NCBI GenBank assembly: GCA_900542165.1
Contig: UQMM01000030.1
Location: 1 to 23,860, forward strand
DNA from: an uncultured Collinsella sp.
GTDB lineage: Bacteria > Actinomycetota > Coriobacteriia > Coriobacteriales > Coriobacteriaceae
Direction: 5' to 3'
Length of the DNA: 23,860 nucleotides
In this document: piece by piece, positions 12,357-20,617 of the stretch
How positions within the stretch are numbered: position 1 is the first letter of the stretch
Layout: every line of letters starts with the position of its first letter
Notes under the pieces: generated by a model
Databases searched by the model: none
What the model was told of the DNA's origin: nothing
What the model saw: only the letters and a program-made list of their open reading frames with translations
Position numbers and translations under genes: made by a program

Positions 12357-14237
12357 TTGAATACCGAATCCAAGAGTGCAAAGCAAAAGGGGAAGCTGAG
12401 TGCCTTTGAACCGTATGCGTTGATGGCATATGACATTGTTGCAACTTTTATTGCTGTGTTTGTTGCATCGTGGGGAACGCAACATTGGGCGACGCTCAGC
12501 GGAGCAGCCGGCGCATGCCCGGCTATTCTTGTGCTTGCGCTTGTTAACGTTGTTGTCTTTTGGTTCTTTCATATGTATAGCAGCTTATGGCGCTATGCGA
12601 GCATTTCCGAGGCTGGACGTATTGTTGCTGCTGTAACGGTAGGCTCAGTAATTGGCGACGTTATCTTTAGCGTGTTATTTGGCAAGGGCATGACCCTTCG
12701 TGAGGACGTTATGGCATGGGCTGTCATCCTCATTATTTGCGGTGGCGGCCGCTTTGCCATTCGCGCCATTTATGGCAGCCAGCTCTGGCGCTTTAAAAGC
12801 AATTCCGATGCGCATCTCCCGCGTACGCTCATCGTAGGAGCAGGGGAGACCGGCTCTCTTTCCATCAAACGTATGTTCAACGGAGACCCCGATATGATCG
12901 GTGATCCGGTTGCCGTAGTTGACGATGACCCTAACAAGCAAAACCAGCGTATTCATGACGTTAAGGTTTGCGGTACATGCGCCGATATCCCTACTATTGC
13001 GCACGATTGTGAGGCAGAACAGATTGTCGTGGCAATTCCGAGTGCCACACATGAAGAGCGTCAGCGAATCTATGACCTGTGCATGAAGACAGGTCTTAGG
13101 GTCCTCACGCTCCCCAATGTTCGCGATATTCCGCAGGATGGTGTAGGCAGGGTTGCCCTTCGTGAGGTCGAAATCAGCGACTTGCTTTCTCGTGAGGAAA
13201 AATCGCTTGACCTTAACCAGATGGGCTACGTTACCGGTAAGCGCATTTTGGTCACAGGCGGCGGCGGATCTATTGGCTCAGAGCTTGTACGTCAGCTGCT
13301 TCCGGCAAAGCCTGCGCAAATCGTGTTGTTCGACATTTACGAGAACACTACCTATGAGCTGTATCACGACATCATCAAGACCGCTCATGATCAAGGCACT
13401 GATATTCAAGTCTACATCGGCTCCATTACACATCTCCCAGCGATTACCAAGGTTTTTGAGAAGTACCATCCTCAAGTTGTTTTCCACGCTGCAGCCCACA
13501 AGCACGTTCCTCTTATGGAACACAACGCCCGCGAGGCAATCGAGAATAACGTTTTTGGCACGCTCAACGTCGTGCGCCTTGCCGACAAGTACCAGTGCAG
13601 CCACTACGTGCAGATTTCTACCGATAAGGCCGTTAATCCCACAAATGTAATGGGCGCCACCAAGCGTATGGACGAGATGATCGTTCAGTATTACGCGGCA
13701 AACAGCAAGACCATCTTTGCGGCTGTTCGCTTTGGCAATGTTCTGGGTAGTCACGGATCGGTCATCCCGCTGTTTAAGCGCCAGCTTCGTGAGGGTGGCC
13801 CTATCACCATTACGCACAAGGACATCACGCGTTACTTCATGACCATCCCGGAGGCCAGCAAGCTTGTCATTACTGCCGGCGCTCTGGCGCATGGTGGCGA
13901 GATTTTTGTACTGGACATGGGTGAGCCGGTCAAGATCTACGACCTTGCCATCAACCTTATTACTCTGAGCGGTCTTAAGCCTGGCAAAGATATCCAGATT
14001 AAAGAAGTCGGCCTGCGTCCTGGCGAAAAGATGTACGAGGAGCTCCTTATGGACAACGAGCAGCTCCTGCCTACCGAGCATTCCGAGATTCGCATTTCCA
14101 CAGCCGAGGCCGACAAGATGGAAGAGATCAAAGGCAAGCTCGAGAAGCTTCATGACTGCCTCGACAAGGAAAACGACACGGTTAAGTCTGTTCTCGCTGA
14201 GGTTGTACCTACATATCATCCGCAGTTTAACGATTAG
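12357..14237 (+). CDS. Membrane-anchored NDP-sugar 4,6-dehydratase (PglF/CapD/EpsC-like)
   Basis: About 626 residues. Four predicted membrane segments (about 21-39, 54-72, 88-108, 117-131) precede a first Rossmann-like domain with VGAGETGS (160-167) and a second catalytic SDR domain with TGGGGSIGSE at about 300. The active site has STDK (421-424) and MGATK (432-436), with Met in place of the usual SDR Tyr, as in PglF/FlaA1-type enzymes that convert UDP-GlcNAc to the 4-keto-6-deoxy sugar. The start is uncertain. TTG at 12357 gives a short cytoplasmic N-terminus; ATG at 12423 would cut into the first membrane segment, and the frame is open further upstream into loaP. The aminotransferase and PglC-like gene that follow fit a bacillosamine-type pathway. 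Confidence 0.9.
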   Translation: MNTESKSAKQKGKLSAFEPYALMAYDIVATFIAVFVASWGTQHWATLSGAAGACPAILVLALVNVVVFWFFHMYSSLWRYASISEAGRIVAAVTVGSVIGDVIFSVLFGKGMTLREDVMAWAVILIICGGGRFAIRAIYGSQLWRFKSNSDAHLPRTLIVGAGETGSLSIKRMFNGDPDMIGDPVAVVDDDPNKQNQRIHDVKVCGTCADIPTIAHDCEAEQIVVAIPSATHEERQRIYDLCMKTGLRVLTLPNVRDIPQDGVGRVALREVEISDLLSREEKSLDLNQMGYVTGKRILVTGGGGSIGSELVRQLLPAKPAQIVLFDIYENTTYELYHDIIKTAHDQGTDIQVYIGSITHLPAITKVFEKYHPQVVFHAAAHKHVPLMEHNAREAIENNVFGTLNVVRLADKYQCSHYVQISTDKAVNPTNVMGATKRMDEMIVQYYAANSKTIFAAVRFGNVLGSHGSVIPLFKRQLREGGPITITHKDITRYFMTIPEASKLVITAGALAHGGEIFVLDMGEPVKIYDLAINLITLSGLKPGKDIQIKEVGLRPGEKMYEELLMDNEQLLPTEHSEIRISTAEADKMEEIKGKLEKLHDCLDKENDTVKSVLAEVVPTYHPQFND

Positions 14238-14252
14238 GGATAAGGAGTCACG

Positions 14253-15506
14253 ATGGATATCAAGCCCTTTGAGAATAAGGTTTGGCTAAGCTCGCCGACC
14301 ATGCACGGCGATGAGCTCAAATACATTACCGAGGCATATGAGACCAACTGGATGTCGACGGTAGGGGAGAATATCAACGAGGTCGAACGCCAAATGGCCG
14401 AAAAGATAGGTTGCGGCTATGCCGTTGCCCTTTCTTGCGGTACTTCCGCGCTGCATCTTGCCATGAAGCTCGCTGGAATTAAGCCCGGTGATGAGGTCCT
14501 TTGCAGCGATATGACGTTCGACGCTACGGTTAACCCAGTTGTTTACGAGGGCGGTGTTCCTGTATTTATCGACACCGAGCGTGACACTTGGAATATGGAT
14601 CCCGTCGCTCTTGAAAAGGCCTTTGAACTGCATCCGACTGCAAAGGTCGTTGTGGCGGCGCATCTTTACGGAACGCCTGGCAAAGTCGAAGAGCTTCGTT
14701 CAATTTGCAATGCGCACGGGGCTGTCCTTGTTGAGGATGCTGCTGAGTCACTTGGCGCCACGTATAAGGGTCGTCAGACTGGTACGTTTGGTGACATCAG
14801 CGCCATTAGCTTTAACGGCAATAAGATCATTACCGGTTCCGCTGGTGGCATGCTTTTAACTGATAGCAAAGAGGCAGCCGATAAAACGCGCAAATGGTCG
14901 ACCCAGTCGCGCGAAGCCGCTCCCTGGTACCAGCATGAGGAGCTTGGTTATAACTATCGCATGAGCAATGTAATTGCCGGTGTCGTGCGTGGCCAGATTC
15001 CGTATCTGGAGGAGCATATTGCCCAAAAGAAGGCTATTTATATGCGTTACAAAGAGGGCTTTAAGGGTCTGCCGGTGAGCATGAACCCCTATGACCCTAA
15101 CGTTTGTGAGCCGAACTTCTGGCTTTCTTGCCTGCTAATAGACCCTGACGCAATGTGCAAACAGGTTCGAGGCGAGAGTGAGGCACTTTACGTAAGCGAG
15201 CCTGGCAAGAGCTGCCCCACCGAGATTCTTGAGGCTATTGCCGCCATTAACGCCGAGGGTCGTCCAATATGGAAGCCTATGCACATGCAGCCAATTTATC
15301 GCATGAATGCTTTCGTGACGCGCGAGGGCAATGGTCGAGCTAAGACCAACGCATATATTTCCGGCGGTGCAACGGGTACAGATGGCTTGCCTTTGGATAT
15401 TGGCGCCGATATCTTCCATCGTGGTCTATGTCTGCCCTCCGACAACAAGATGACTCCCGAGCAGCAGGACGTAATCATCGAAGTTATTAGGCGTTGTTTT
15501 GAGTAG
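14253..15506 (+). CDS. DegT/DnrJ/EryC1/StrS aminotransferase (PglE-like, sugar 4-amination)
   Basis: 417 residues. PLP-dependent sugar aminotransferase; the Schiff-base lysine is Lys191 in SFNGNKIITGSAGG, the form seen in PglE-like enzymes acting on UDP-4-keto-6-deoxy-HexNAc. Other family motifs are SCGTSALHLA, DMTFDATVNPV, AAHLYG and VEDAAESLGA. It would convert the dehydratase product to a UDP-4-amino-6-deoxy-HexNAc. The ATG at 14253 lies 15 bases after the dehydratase stop with AAGGAG before it. Its last codons overlap the TTG start of the next gene. Confidence 0.92.
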   Translation: MDIKPFENKVWLSSPTMHGDELKYITEAYETNWMSTVGENINEVERQMAEKIGCGYAVALSCGTSALHLAMKLAGIKPGDEVLCSDMTFDATVNPVVYEGGVPVFIDTERDTWNMDPVALEKAFELHPTAKVVVAAHLYGTPGKVEELRSICNAHGAVLVEDAAESLGATYKGRQTGTFGDISAISFNGNKIITGSAGGMLLTDSKEAADKTRKWSTQSREAAPWYQHEELGYNYRMSNVIAGVVRGQIPYLEEHIAQKKAIYMRYKEGFKGLPVSMNPYDPNVCEPNFWLSCLLIDPDAMCKQVRGESEALYVSEPGKSCPTEILEAIAAINAEGRPIWKPMHMQPIYRMNAFVTREGNGRAKTNAYISGGATGTDGLPLDIGADIFHRGLCLPSDNKMTPEQQDVIIEVIRRCFE

Positions 15507-16164
15507 GCTTGGTAACGAGACGTTCTATCAGCGATATGGCAAACGAGCCATTGACCTGTGCCTGTCTCTTGTCCTGCTCATTCTCTTCTGGTGGGTACTG
15601 GCGATCGTGGCAATTCTGGTGCGCGTAAAATTAGGTAGCCCTGTGCTGTTCCACCAGCCGCGCCCCGGGCGCGACGAGAAGGTGTTCAACCTATATAAGT
15701 TTCGCACGATGACCGACGAGCGCGACGCCGACGGAAACCTACTGCCCGACGAGCTGCGCCTGACTAAGTTCGGTCGCGCCCTGCGCTCCACGAGCCTGGA
15801 CGAACTACCCGAGGTGTTCAATATCGTCAGGGGCGACATGGCGATCATCGGGCCGAGGCCGCTTCTAGTCGAGTACCTGCCCTACTACAACGACCGCGAG
15901 AGACTCCGTCACTGCGTGCGGCCCGGTCTCACCGGGCTCGCGCAGGTCAACGGGCGCAACTCCCTCAAGTGGGGCGAGCGTTTCGAGCTCGACGCTGAGT
16001 ATGTGGAGAGCATCAACCTCGCCAATGACGTTCACATCTTCCTGAGGACGATCGGCAAGGCGCTGAGCCGCAGCGACGTCTCGGACAACACAGCCGCAAC
16101 TGAAGGCAACTTCGCGGAAATCAGGTCCCGCGAGATCACAAGGGGGAAAGCAGCTGATGAGTAA
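15499..16164 (+). CDS. Initiating phosphoglycosyl transferase (PglC-like bacterial sugar transferase)
   Basis: 221 residues, monotopic PGT family (PF02397). One hydrophobic N-terminal re-entrant helix (about 17-43) is followed by the cytosolic core: GSPVLFHQPRPGRDEKVFNLYKFRTM, the catalytic Asp-Glu pair in LDELPEVFN (101-102), GDMAIIGPRPLL and RPGLTGLAQVNGRN. It transfers the sugar phosphate to undecaprenyl phosphate to start each repeat unit. The small size without extra membrane segments matches PglC rather than WbaP. The start is TTG at 15499, overlapping the aminotransferase by 8 bases, and there is no ATG before the core. The 3' part is clearly more GC-rich than the two preceding genes. 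Confidence 0.92.
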   Translation: MSRLGNETFYQRYGKRAIDLCLSLVLLILFWWVLAIVAILVRVKLGSPVLFHQPRPGRDEKVFNLYKFRTMTDERDADGNLLPDELRLTKFGRALRSTSLDELPEVFNIVRGDMAIIGPRPLLVEYLPYYNDRERLRHCVRPGLTGLAQVNGRNSLKWGERFELDAEYVESINLANDVHIFLRTIGKALSRSDVSDNTAATEGNFAEIRSREITRGKAADE

Positions 16165-17167
16165 CGGAACCAACATCCTCATCCTGAGCGCGGGAACGCG
16201 CGACAAGGTCGTGCAGTACTTCGAGCGCTCGCTCGCGGGCCGCGGGCGCGTGCTCGCTACCGACATGAGCGAGTACGCGCCCGCCATCTACGAGGCCGAC
16301 GAGCACTTCATCGTACCGCGTATGACCGACGAGGGATACCTCGACGTCATACTCGAGATTTGCAGAGACAACGACATCAAAGGTGTTCTCTCCCTCATCG
16401 ACCCCGAGCTCTCCCTGCTCGCGAAGAACGCAGGTCGTTTCGAGGCCGTGGGGACCACGGTCATCGGATCCTCCTACGACCTCTGTGAGCTCGCGCTCGA
16501 CAAGTTCGAGATGTTCAAGTGGCTCTCCTCCCACGGCTACCGCTGCGCACGCTCCTGGATGGACCGAGGCGAGTTTCACCGAGCCTTCGACGACGGCGAG
16601 GCCGGGTTCCCCGTGTTCGTGAAGCCTGCCAGGGGCAGCGCGAGTCTCGCTATCTCTAAGGTCTCGGATGCCGACTACCTCGACCTAATGCTCGCCCAGG
16701 GTGAGGGGCTCATGATCCAGGAATTTCTCGACGGCCAGGAGATCGGCGCCGACGTCTACGTGGATATGATCAGCGGTGAAGTCGTCTCTATCTTCACCAA
16801 GAAGAAACTAAAGATGCGCGCCGGCGAGACCGACAAAGCCGTCTCGTTCAAGGACCAAGGGTTGTTCGATCTGATTGAGAGGTTCGTGAAGGAGACAGGC
16901 TTCAGGGGCCAGGTTGACATCGATATCTTCGATATAGGCGGCGAGTATTACATCTCGGAGGTCAACCCGCGCTTCGGCGGCGGCTACCCGCATGCTTACG
17001 AGGCGGGCTGCGACCACGTCGAGATGATTGTCAACAACCTGAACGGCATCGCCAACGAGCCACGCATCGGGGCCTACGACGAAGGCATCGTGATGATGAA
17101 GTACAACGAGTTGCATTGTATGCGTATTGAGACGAGTGCGACTTCATGTGGGAAGGGAACACTCTAG
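16157..17167 (+). CDS. ATP-grasp ligase (carbamoyl-phosphate-synthase-like)
   Basis: 336 residues. A pre-ATP-grasp domain (NILILSAGTRDKVV) is followed by the ATP-grasp fold with the ATP lysine region FPVFVKPARGSAS (151-163), DVYVD, QVDIDIF (about 252-258) and the Mg site SEVNPRFGGGYPHA (267-280). Such proteins join a carboxylate to an amine or thiol. Here, next to a 4-amino-sugar pathway, it may attach an amino acid to the sugar 4-amine (inference). The last 15 or so residues look unlike the family and sit at a composition boundary. The ATG overlaps the previous gene by 8 bases, with AGGGGGAAAG upstream. Confidence 0.87.
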   Translation: MSNGTNILILSAGTRDKVVQYFERSLAGRGRVLATDMSEYAPAIYEADEHFIVPRMTDEGYLDVILEICRDNDIKGVLSLIDPELSLLAKNAGRFEAVGTTVIGSSYDLCELALDKFEMFKWLSSHGYRCARSWMDRGEFHRAFDDGEAGFPVFVKPARGSASLAISKVSDADYLDLMLAQGEGLMIQEFLDGQEIGADVYVDMISGEVVSIFTKKKLKMRAGETDKAVSFKDQGLFDLIERFVKETGFRGQVDIDIFDIGGEYYISEVNPRFGGGYPHAYEAGCDHVEMIVNNLNGIANEPRIGAYDEGIVMMKYNELHCMRIETSATSCGKGTL

Positions 17168-17168
17168 C

Positions 17169-18284
17169 TTGAAAGTTTTGATTCTTGCTAACAAAGATGA
17201 GGGATTGTTTCAGTTCAGAGCCGAGTTGATTGAAAAACTCGCTCGAGATGGCCATAAAGTATTTTTCTGTGTACCGAACGGCGAATTTGTTTCTGAAATT
17301 GAGAAGCTCGGGGCGACCTTCATCGCCTGCCCGTTCTTGAGCCGCCGAGGCACCAACCCCGTGGATGATTTGAAACTGATACGTTTTTATCGCAAGGCGC
17401 TCAAAGAGGTGCAGCCGGACATCGTGTTCACGTACACGATAAAGCCCAACGTGTACGGCGGCATTCTGTGCGGGCGTTTGGGCATCCCATATCTCGTGAA
17501 CGTCACAGGGTTGGGGACGGCGGTCGAGAACGAGGGGCCGCTTCAGAAGCTGACTCTTAGGCTCTACAAGCTTGGGCTGAAAAAGTCCCAGGTCGTCTTC
17601 TTCCAAAATGAGGCAAACAGGGACTTTATGCTCTCTAAGGGAGTCGTTGCGGGGCGTTGTGAGTTGCTGCCAGGCTCCGGGGTGAATCTTCAGCGGTTCC
17701 AGGTTTTGGATTATCCGGAAGACGACGGAACCACACGTTTCTTCTACTTCGCCCGCGTTATGCGGGAAAAGGGTATAGAGGAATACCTCGAAGCCGCTAA
17801 ACAAATCAGAAGCAAATACCCCCATACGGAATTTCATGTCTGCGGCAGCTGCGAGGACGAATACAGAGGCTCCCTCGAGGCTTGCGAGAAAGGCGGCGTC
17901 GTCATCTACCACGGAAGCGTAAAAGACGTTCGGGAGATGCATGCCGTGTCGAGCTGCACGGTGCATCCCACTTTCTATCCGGAGGGGATGTCGAATGTGC
18001 TGCTGGAGAGCTGCGCCTGCGGCAGACCGATCATCACGACGAACCGGCCTGGGTGCAGGGAGGTCGTGGATGACGGCGTCAATGGCTTCGTCGTAAAGCA
18101 GAGAGACGCGGAAGACCTTATCTCAAAAATCGAGAATTTTCTTGCCCTGCCCTATGCCGAGAAAAGGGAGATGGGCCTGAACGGCAGGAGAAAGGTCGAG
18201 AGGAAGTTCGACAGGCAGATAATCGTCGAGCGCTACCTGAAGGAAATGGCGGCTGCGGAAGAAGCGAAGGAGGCGCGCCGTTGA
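17169..18284 (+). CDS. GT4-family glycosyltransferase (PglA-like)
   Basis: 371 residues, GT-B fold. N-terminus MKVLILANKDEGLFQFRAELIEKL; C-terminal donor site PEGMSNVLLESCACGRPIIT with the E-x7-E pair Glu272/Glu280. The overall pattern (TYTIKPNVYGG, NVTGLGT) is typical of transferases adding the second sugar in PglA-like and capsule pathways; the sugar cannot be told from sequence. The start is TTG at 17169, one base after the ATP-grasp stop, with AAGGGA about 10 bases upstream. An upstream in-frame extension to 17127 is unlikely. Confidence 0.88.
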   Translation: MKVLILANKDEGLFQFRAELIEKLARDGHKVFFCVPNGEFVSEIEKLGATFIACPFLSRRGTNPVDDLKLIRFYRKALKEVQPDIVFTYTIKPNVYGGILCGRLGIPYLVNVTGLGTAVENEGPLQKLTLRLYKLGLKKSQVVFFQNEANRDFMLSKGVVAGRCELLPGSGVNLQRFQVLDYPEDDGTTRFFYFARVMREKGIEEYLEAAKQIRSKYPHTEFHVCGSCEDEYRGSLEACEKGGVVIYHGSVKDVREMHAVSSCTVHPTFYPEGMSNVLLESCACGRPIITTNRPGCREVVDDGVNGFVVKQRDAEDLISKIENFLALPYAEKREMGLNGRRKVERKFDRQIIVERYLKEMAAAEEAKEARR

Positions 18285-18786
18285 GGATAGCGGTTTGGAA
18301 AATCCGGCTGATGGGAAGCCTTCACGTCAAAGGCGCGATCCAAAGGATTTCACCCAATGTGGTTTGCGACTTCAACCAGGGCTCGAAAGTCAATATCGGG
18401 AGCACTGCCCAAATCCACAGCGGAAGCAAGATTAAGGCGAGAAAAGGCTCGAACCTCGCAATCGGCGACAACGTCCGCATCAACTACAACTGCATGGTCA
18501 TCTGCCATGACGCGTTAACTATCGGCGCTGGCACAGCGTTCGGACCAAACGTCCTCGATTATGACCACGACCATACCTTCAGGGAGGGCCCCTCAAATAG
18601 GACTCCTTTGAATGGTCTCCGGTGGAGATTGGAGGAAACTGTTGGATAGGCGCGGGAACGATAATCCTTCGAGGAACGAAAATCGGGTCGAACTCGGTGG
18701 TCGCGCTGGGAATCATCGTGAAAGGCGTGTTTCCCAGCGATTCCTTGATTTTGCAGCGGCGCACCACAGAAGCTCGGGGCTGCTGA
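18281..18786 (+). pseudogene. Frameshifted hexapeptide-repeat acyltransferase
   Basis: Left-handed beta-helix acyltransferase (WcaF/CysE-like), probably O- or N-acetylating the polysaccharide. It starts at TTG 18281 with GGAGG 7 bases upstream and overlaps the GT4 stop. Residues 1-112 read normally, including the active-site DYDHDH (93-98) and REGPSNRTPLNG. Then one base is missing near 18614-18617: the current frame ends at a TAG (18647-18649, 122 residues), while the shifted frame resumes at 18616 with SPVEIGGNCWIGAGTIILRG and runs to TGA 18784-18786, restoring about 168 residues. The restored stop overlaps the next start as TGATG, which supports the reconstruction. It may be a true inactivation, phase variation or an assembly error. 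Confidence 0.85.
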
Positions 18787-19763
18787 TGGCTAATATGGAA
18801 GGCGTTAGCCATGGGAGAATGACGGTCACCGTCGTCATGGCAACGTACAACGGCAGGCAGTTTCTTCGGGAACAGCTTGACTCGATTGTTTCGCAGGGGC
18901 GACAGGCCGATGAGGTGGTGATTGTCGACGACTGTTCGAGCGACGGCACGCCGGAATACATCGATGCGTACATTGATGAGCATGGCCTGACGGACACATG
19001 GAGGATCTATCGCAACGAGAAGAATCTCGGATTCGTTGGCAACTACCTCAAGGGATGCTCGCTCGCGAAGGGTGACGTCGTCTTCTTCTCCGACCAAGAC
19101 GACGTTTGGGCGGATAGCAAGATATCCGAGATGATGGCTGTGTTCGAGAGGCACGAGGACGCGCTCGTCGTTTCGTGCGACACGACGATCATCGACCAGG
19201 ACGACAGACCTGACAACACCTTTCAGACCTCGCTCAGGCGCACGGAGAAGGGGGTATGGAAGGTTGAATTCGACCAGCAAGTTTCATCTATGCTCAGTAG
19301 CGGCCTGACGCTTGGCGTGAAGCGCTCCTTTATGGATGAAATGACTCCCATCATCGAGCGCGAGGACCTCGTATACGATTCGCCGCTCGGGCTCTTCGCG
19401 GCGGCCAAGGGAGGATTTTACCGCGTCGGCGGAAAGGCACTTGTCCTGCACAGGGTTCACAGGAGCAACGCGTCCACGCCCACCTATTCTCTGAAGTCGA
19501 GACTGTCAAACCCCGAGCAGCACATTAAAGGCAGAAGGCATCAGCTCAAGCATATTGAGGCGTGTAGAAAGTACTGCGCCAACGAGCTGGATTCCGGTAC
19601 GCTTGACCGACTCGATGAGGAAATTGCGGCACGCGAGGTTGCCGTTAATGCCATGGAGGAGCGAAAGCCGCTTCCGCTTATGGCGCAATTGATTAAGAAG
19701 GGGCCGATGGCCAACGAGAAAATTAGCCTTGTGAACCTCATTGTCGCCCTAAGGAGGCGTTGA
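18786..19763 (+). CDS. GT2 glycosyltransferase (rhamnosyltransferase-like)
   Basis: 325 residues, GT-A fold. TVVMATYNGRQFLREQLDSI near the N-terminus, VDDCSSDGT (about 48-55), and metal/sugar-site SDQDDVW (102-108), the form common in O-antigen and capsule rhamnosyltransferases. The acceptor-side C-terminus includes LHRVHRSNAS. ATG at 18786 forms TGATG with the restored stop of the broken acyltransferase; ATG 18795 or 18819 are alternatives and would leave the conserved core intact. rfbA downstream fits dTDP-rhamnose as donor (inference). Confidence 0.88.
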   Translation: MANMEGVSHGRMTVTVVMATYNGRQFLREQLDSIVSQGRQADEVVIVDDCSSDGTPEYIDAYIDEHGLTDTWRIYRNEKNLGFVGNYLKGCSLAKGDVVFFSDQDDVWADSKISEMMAVFERHEDALVVSCDTTIIDQDDRPDNTFQTSLRRTEKGVWKVEFDQQVSSMLSSGLTLGVKRSFMDEMTPIIEREDLVYDSPLGLFAAAKGGFYRVGGKALVLHRVHRSNASTPTYSLKSRLSNPEQHIKGRRHQLKHIEACRKYCANELDSGTLDRLDEEIAAREVAVNAMEERKPLPLMAQLIKKGPMANEKISLVNLIVALRRR

Positions 19764-20617
19764 TGAGGGGCATTGCGGCCTGCATCGTTACCTACAACCC
19801 GGAACTTGCGCGCTTTTCGGAATGTCTGTCCGCTGTAGCCGAACAGGTGGAACACGTTTTTATCGTGGACAACGGCTCAAATGAGACGAGCGGGGTGGAA
19901 GCGCTCTGCCGTGAATATGACAATGCCATTTTTGTTCCCCTGGGGGAGAACAAAGGCATTGCGGCCGCCCTCAACAAGGGATGTACTGCCGCAGACGAGA
20001 AGCGCTGCACCGCCGTATTGACGCTCGATCAGGACTCGGTATGCGAAGATGGCTTGGTGGAGAAGCTGGCGGCTCATTTGGCCAAAGACGTTGGGATTGC
20101 GGCACCTTGGATTTCTTACGCGGGTAACGAGGAATATTACGATTTGCCGCAAGACGGGTCCTACGAGGTCGAATGGACGATTACCAGCGCGTCGTTGACG
20201 AGCATTGATGCCTGGAGGAAGATCGGCGGTTTCGACGAGGCATTGTTCATCGACAGCGTTGATCGCGATTTCTGCATTCGACTTCGTAGAGCCGGCTATC
20301 GCGTGGTCATTAACCCTGCGACTTCGCTGTCCCATGAACTTGGAGACATGCGGTGCGTCCGGATTCTCGGCAAGGTAATTCACATCACCAACCACAGCAG
20401 TTTTCGCAAGTACTACATAGCCAGAAACAAGATTCTATTGGCGAAGAAGGGTGAAATTAGCATCGCAGGGTGCGTGCGAGAAATATCGCAGGAATTCTTC
20501 AAGGCTCTATTGCTAGAAGACAATAAGGCTTCAAAGATATCGAGGCTTATGCATGGAATTGTCGATGGCTTGCAGAGCCGTATGGGAACGCCAAGAACGG
20601 GAGTAACTTCAAAATGA
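19763..20617 (+). CDS. GT2 glycosyltransferase (RfbF-type rhamnosyltransferase-like)
   Basis: 284 residues. AACIVTYNPELARFSECLSAV, VDNGSN (35-40), GENKGIAAALNKG and LTLDQDS (87-92) are the usual order in RfbF-like rhamnosyltransferases, followed by WTITSASLTSIDAWRKIGGFDEALFIDSVDRDFCIRLRRAG. ATG at 19763 has a strong AAGGAGG 5 bases upstream and overlaps the previous stop as TGATG. The acceptor and exact sugar are unknown. Confidence 0.9.
   Translation: MRGIAACIVTYNPELARFSECLSAVAEQVEHVFIVDNGSNETSGVEALCREYDNAIFVPLGENKGIAAALNKGCTAADEKRCTAVLTLDQDSVCEDGLVEKLAAHLAKDVGIAAPWISYAGNEEYYDLPQDGSYEVEWTITSASLTSIDAWRKIGGFDEALFIDSVDRDFCIRLRRAGYRVVINPATSLSHELGDMRCVRILGKVIHITNHSSFRKYYIARNKILLAKKGEISIAGCVREISQEFFKALLLEDNKASKISRLMHGIVDGLQSRMGTPRTGVTSK

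Noticed and set aside
13278..14219. Minus-strand open frame opposite the dehydratase gene
   Set aside because: Antisense to a well-supported catalytic domain, with no family resemblance.
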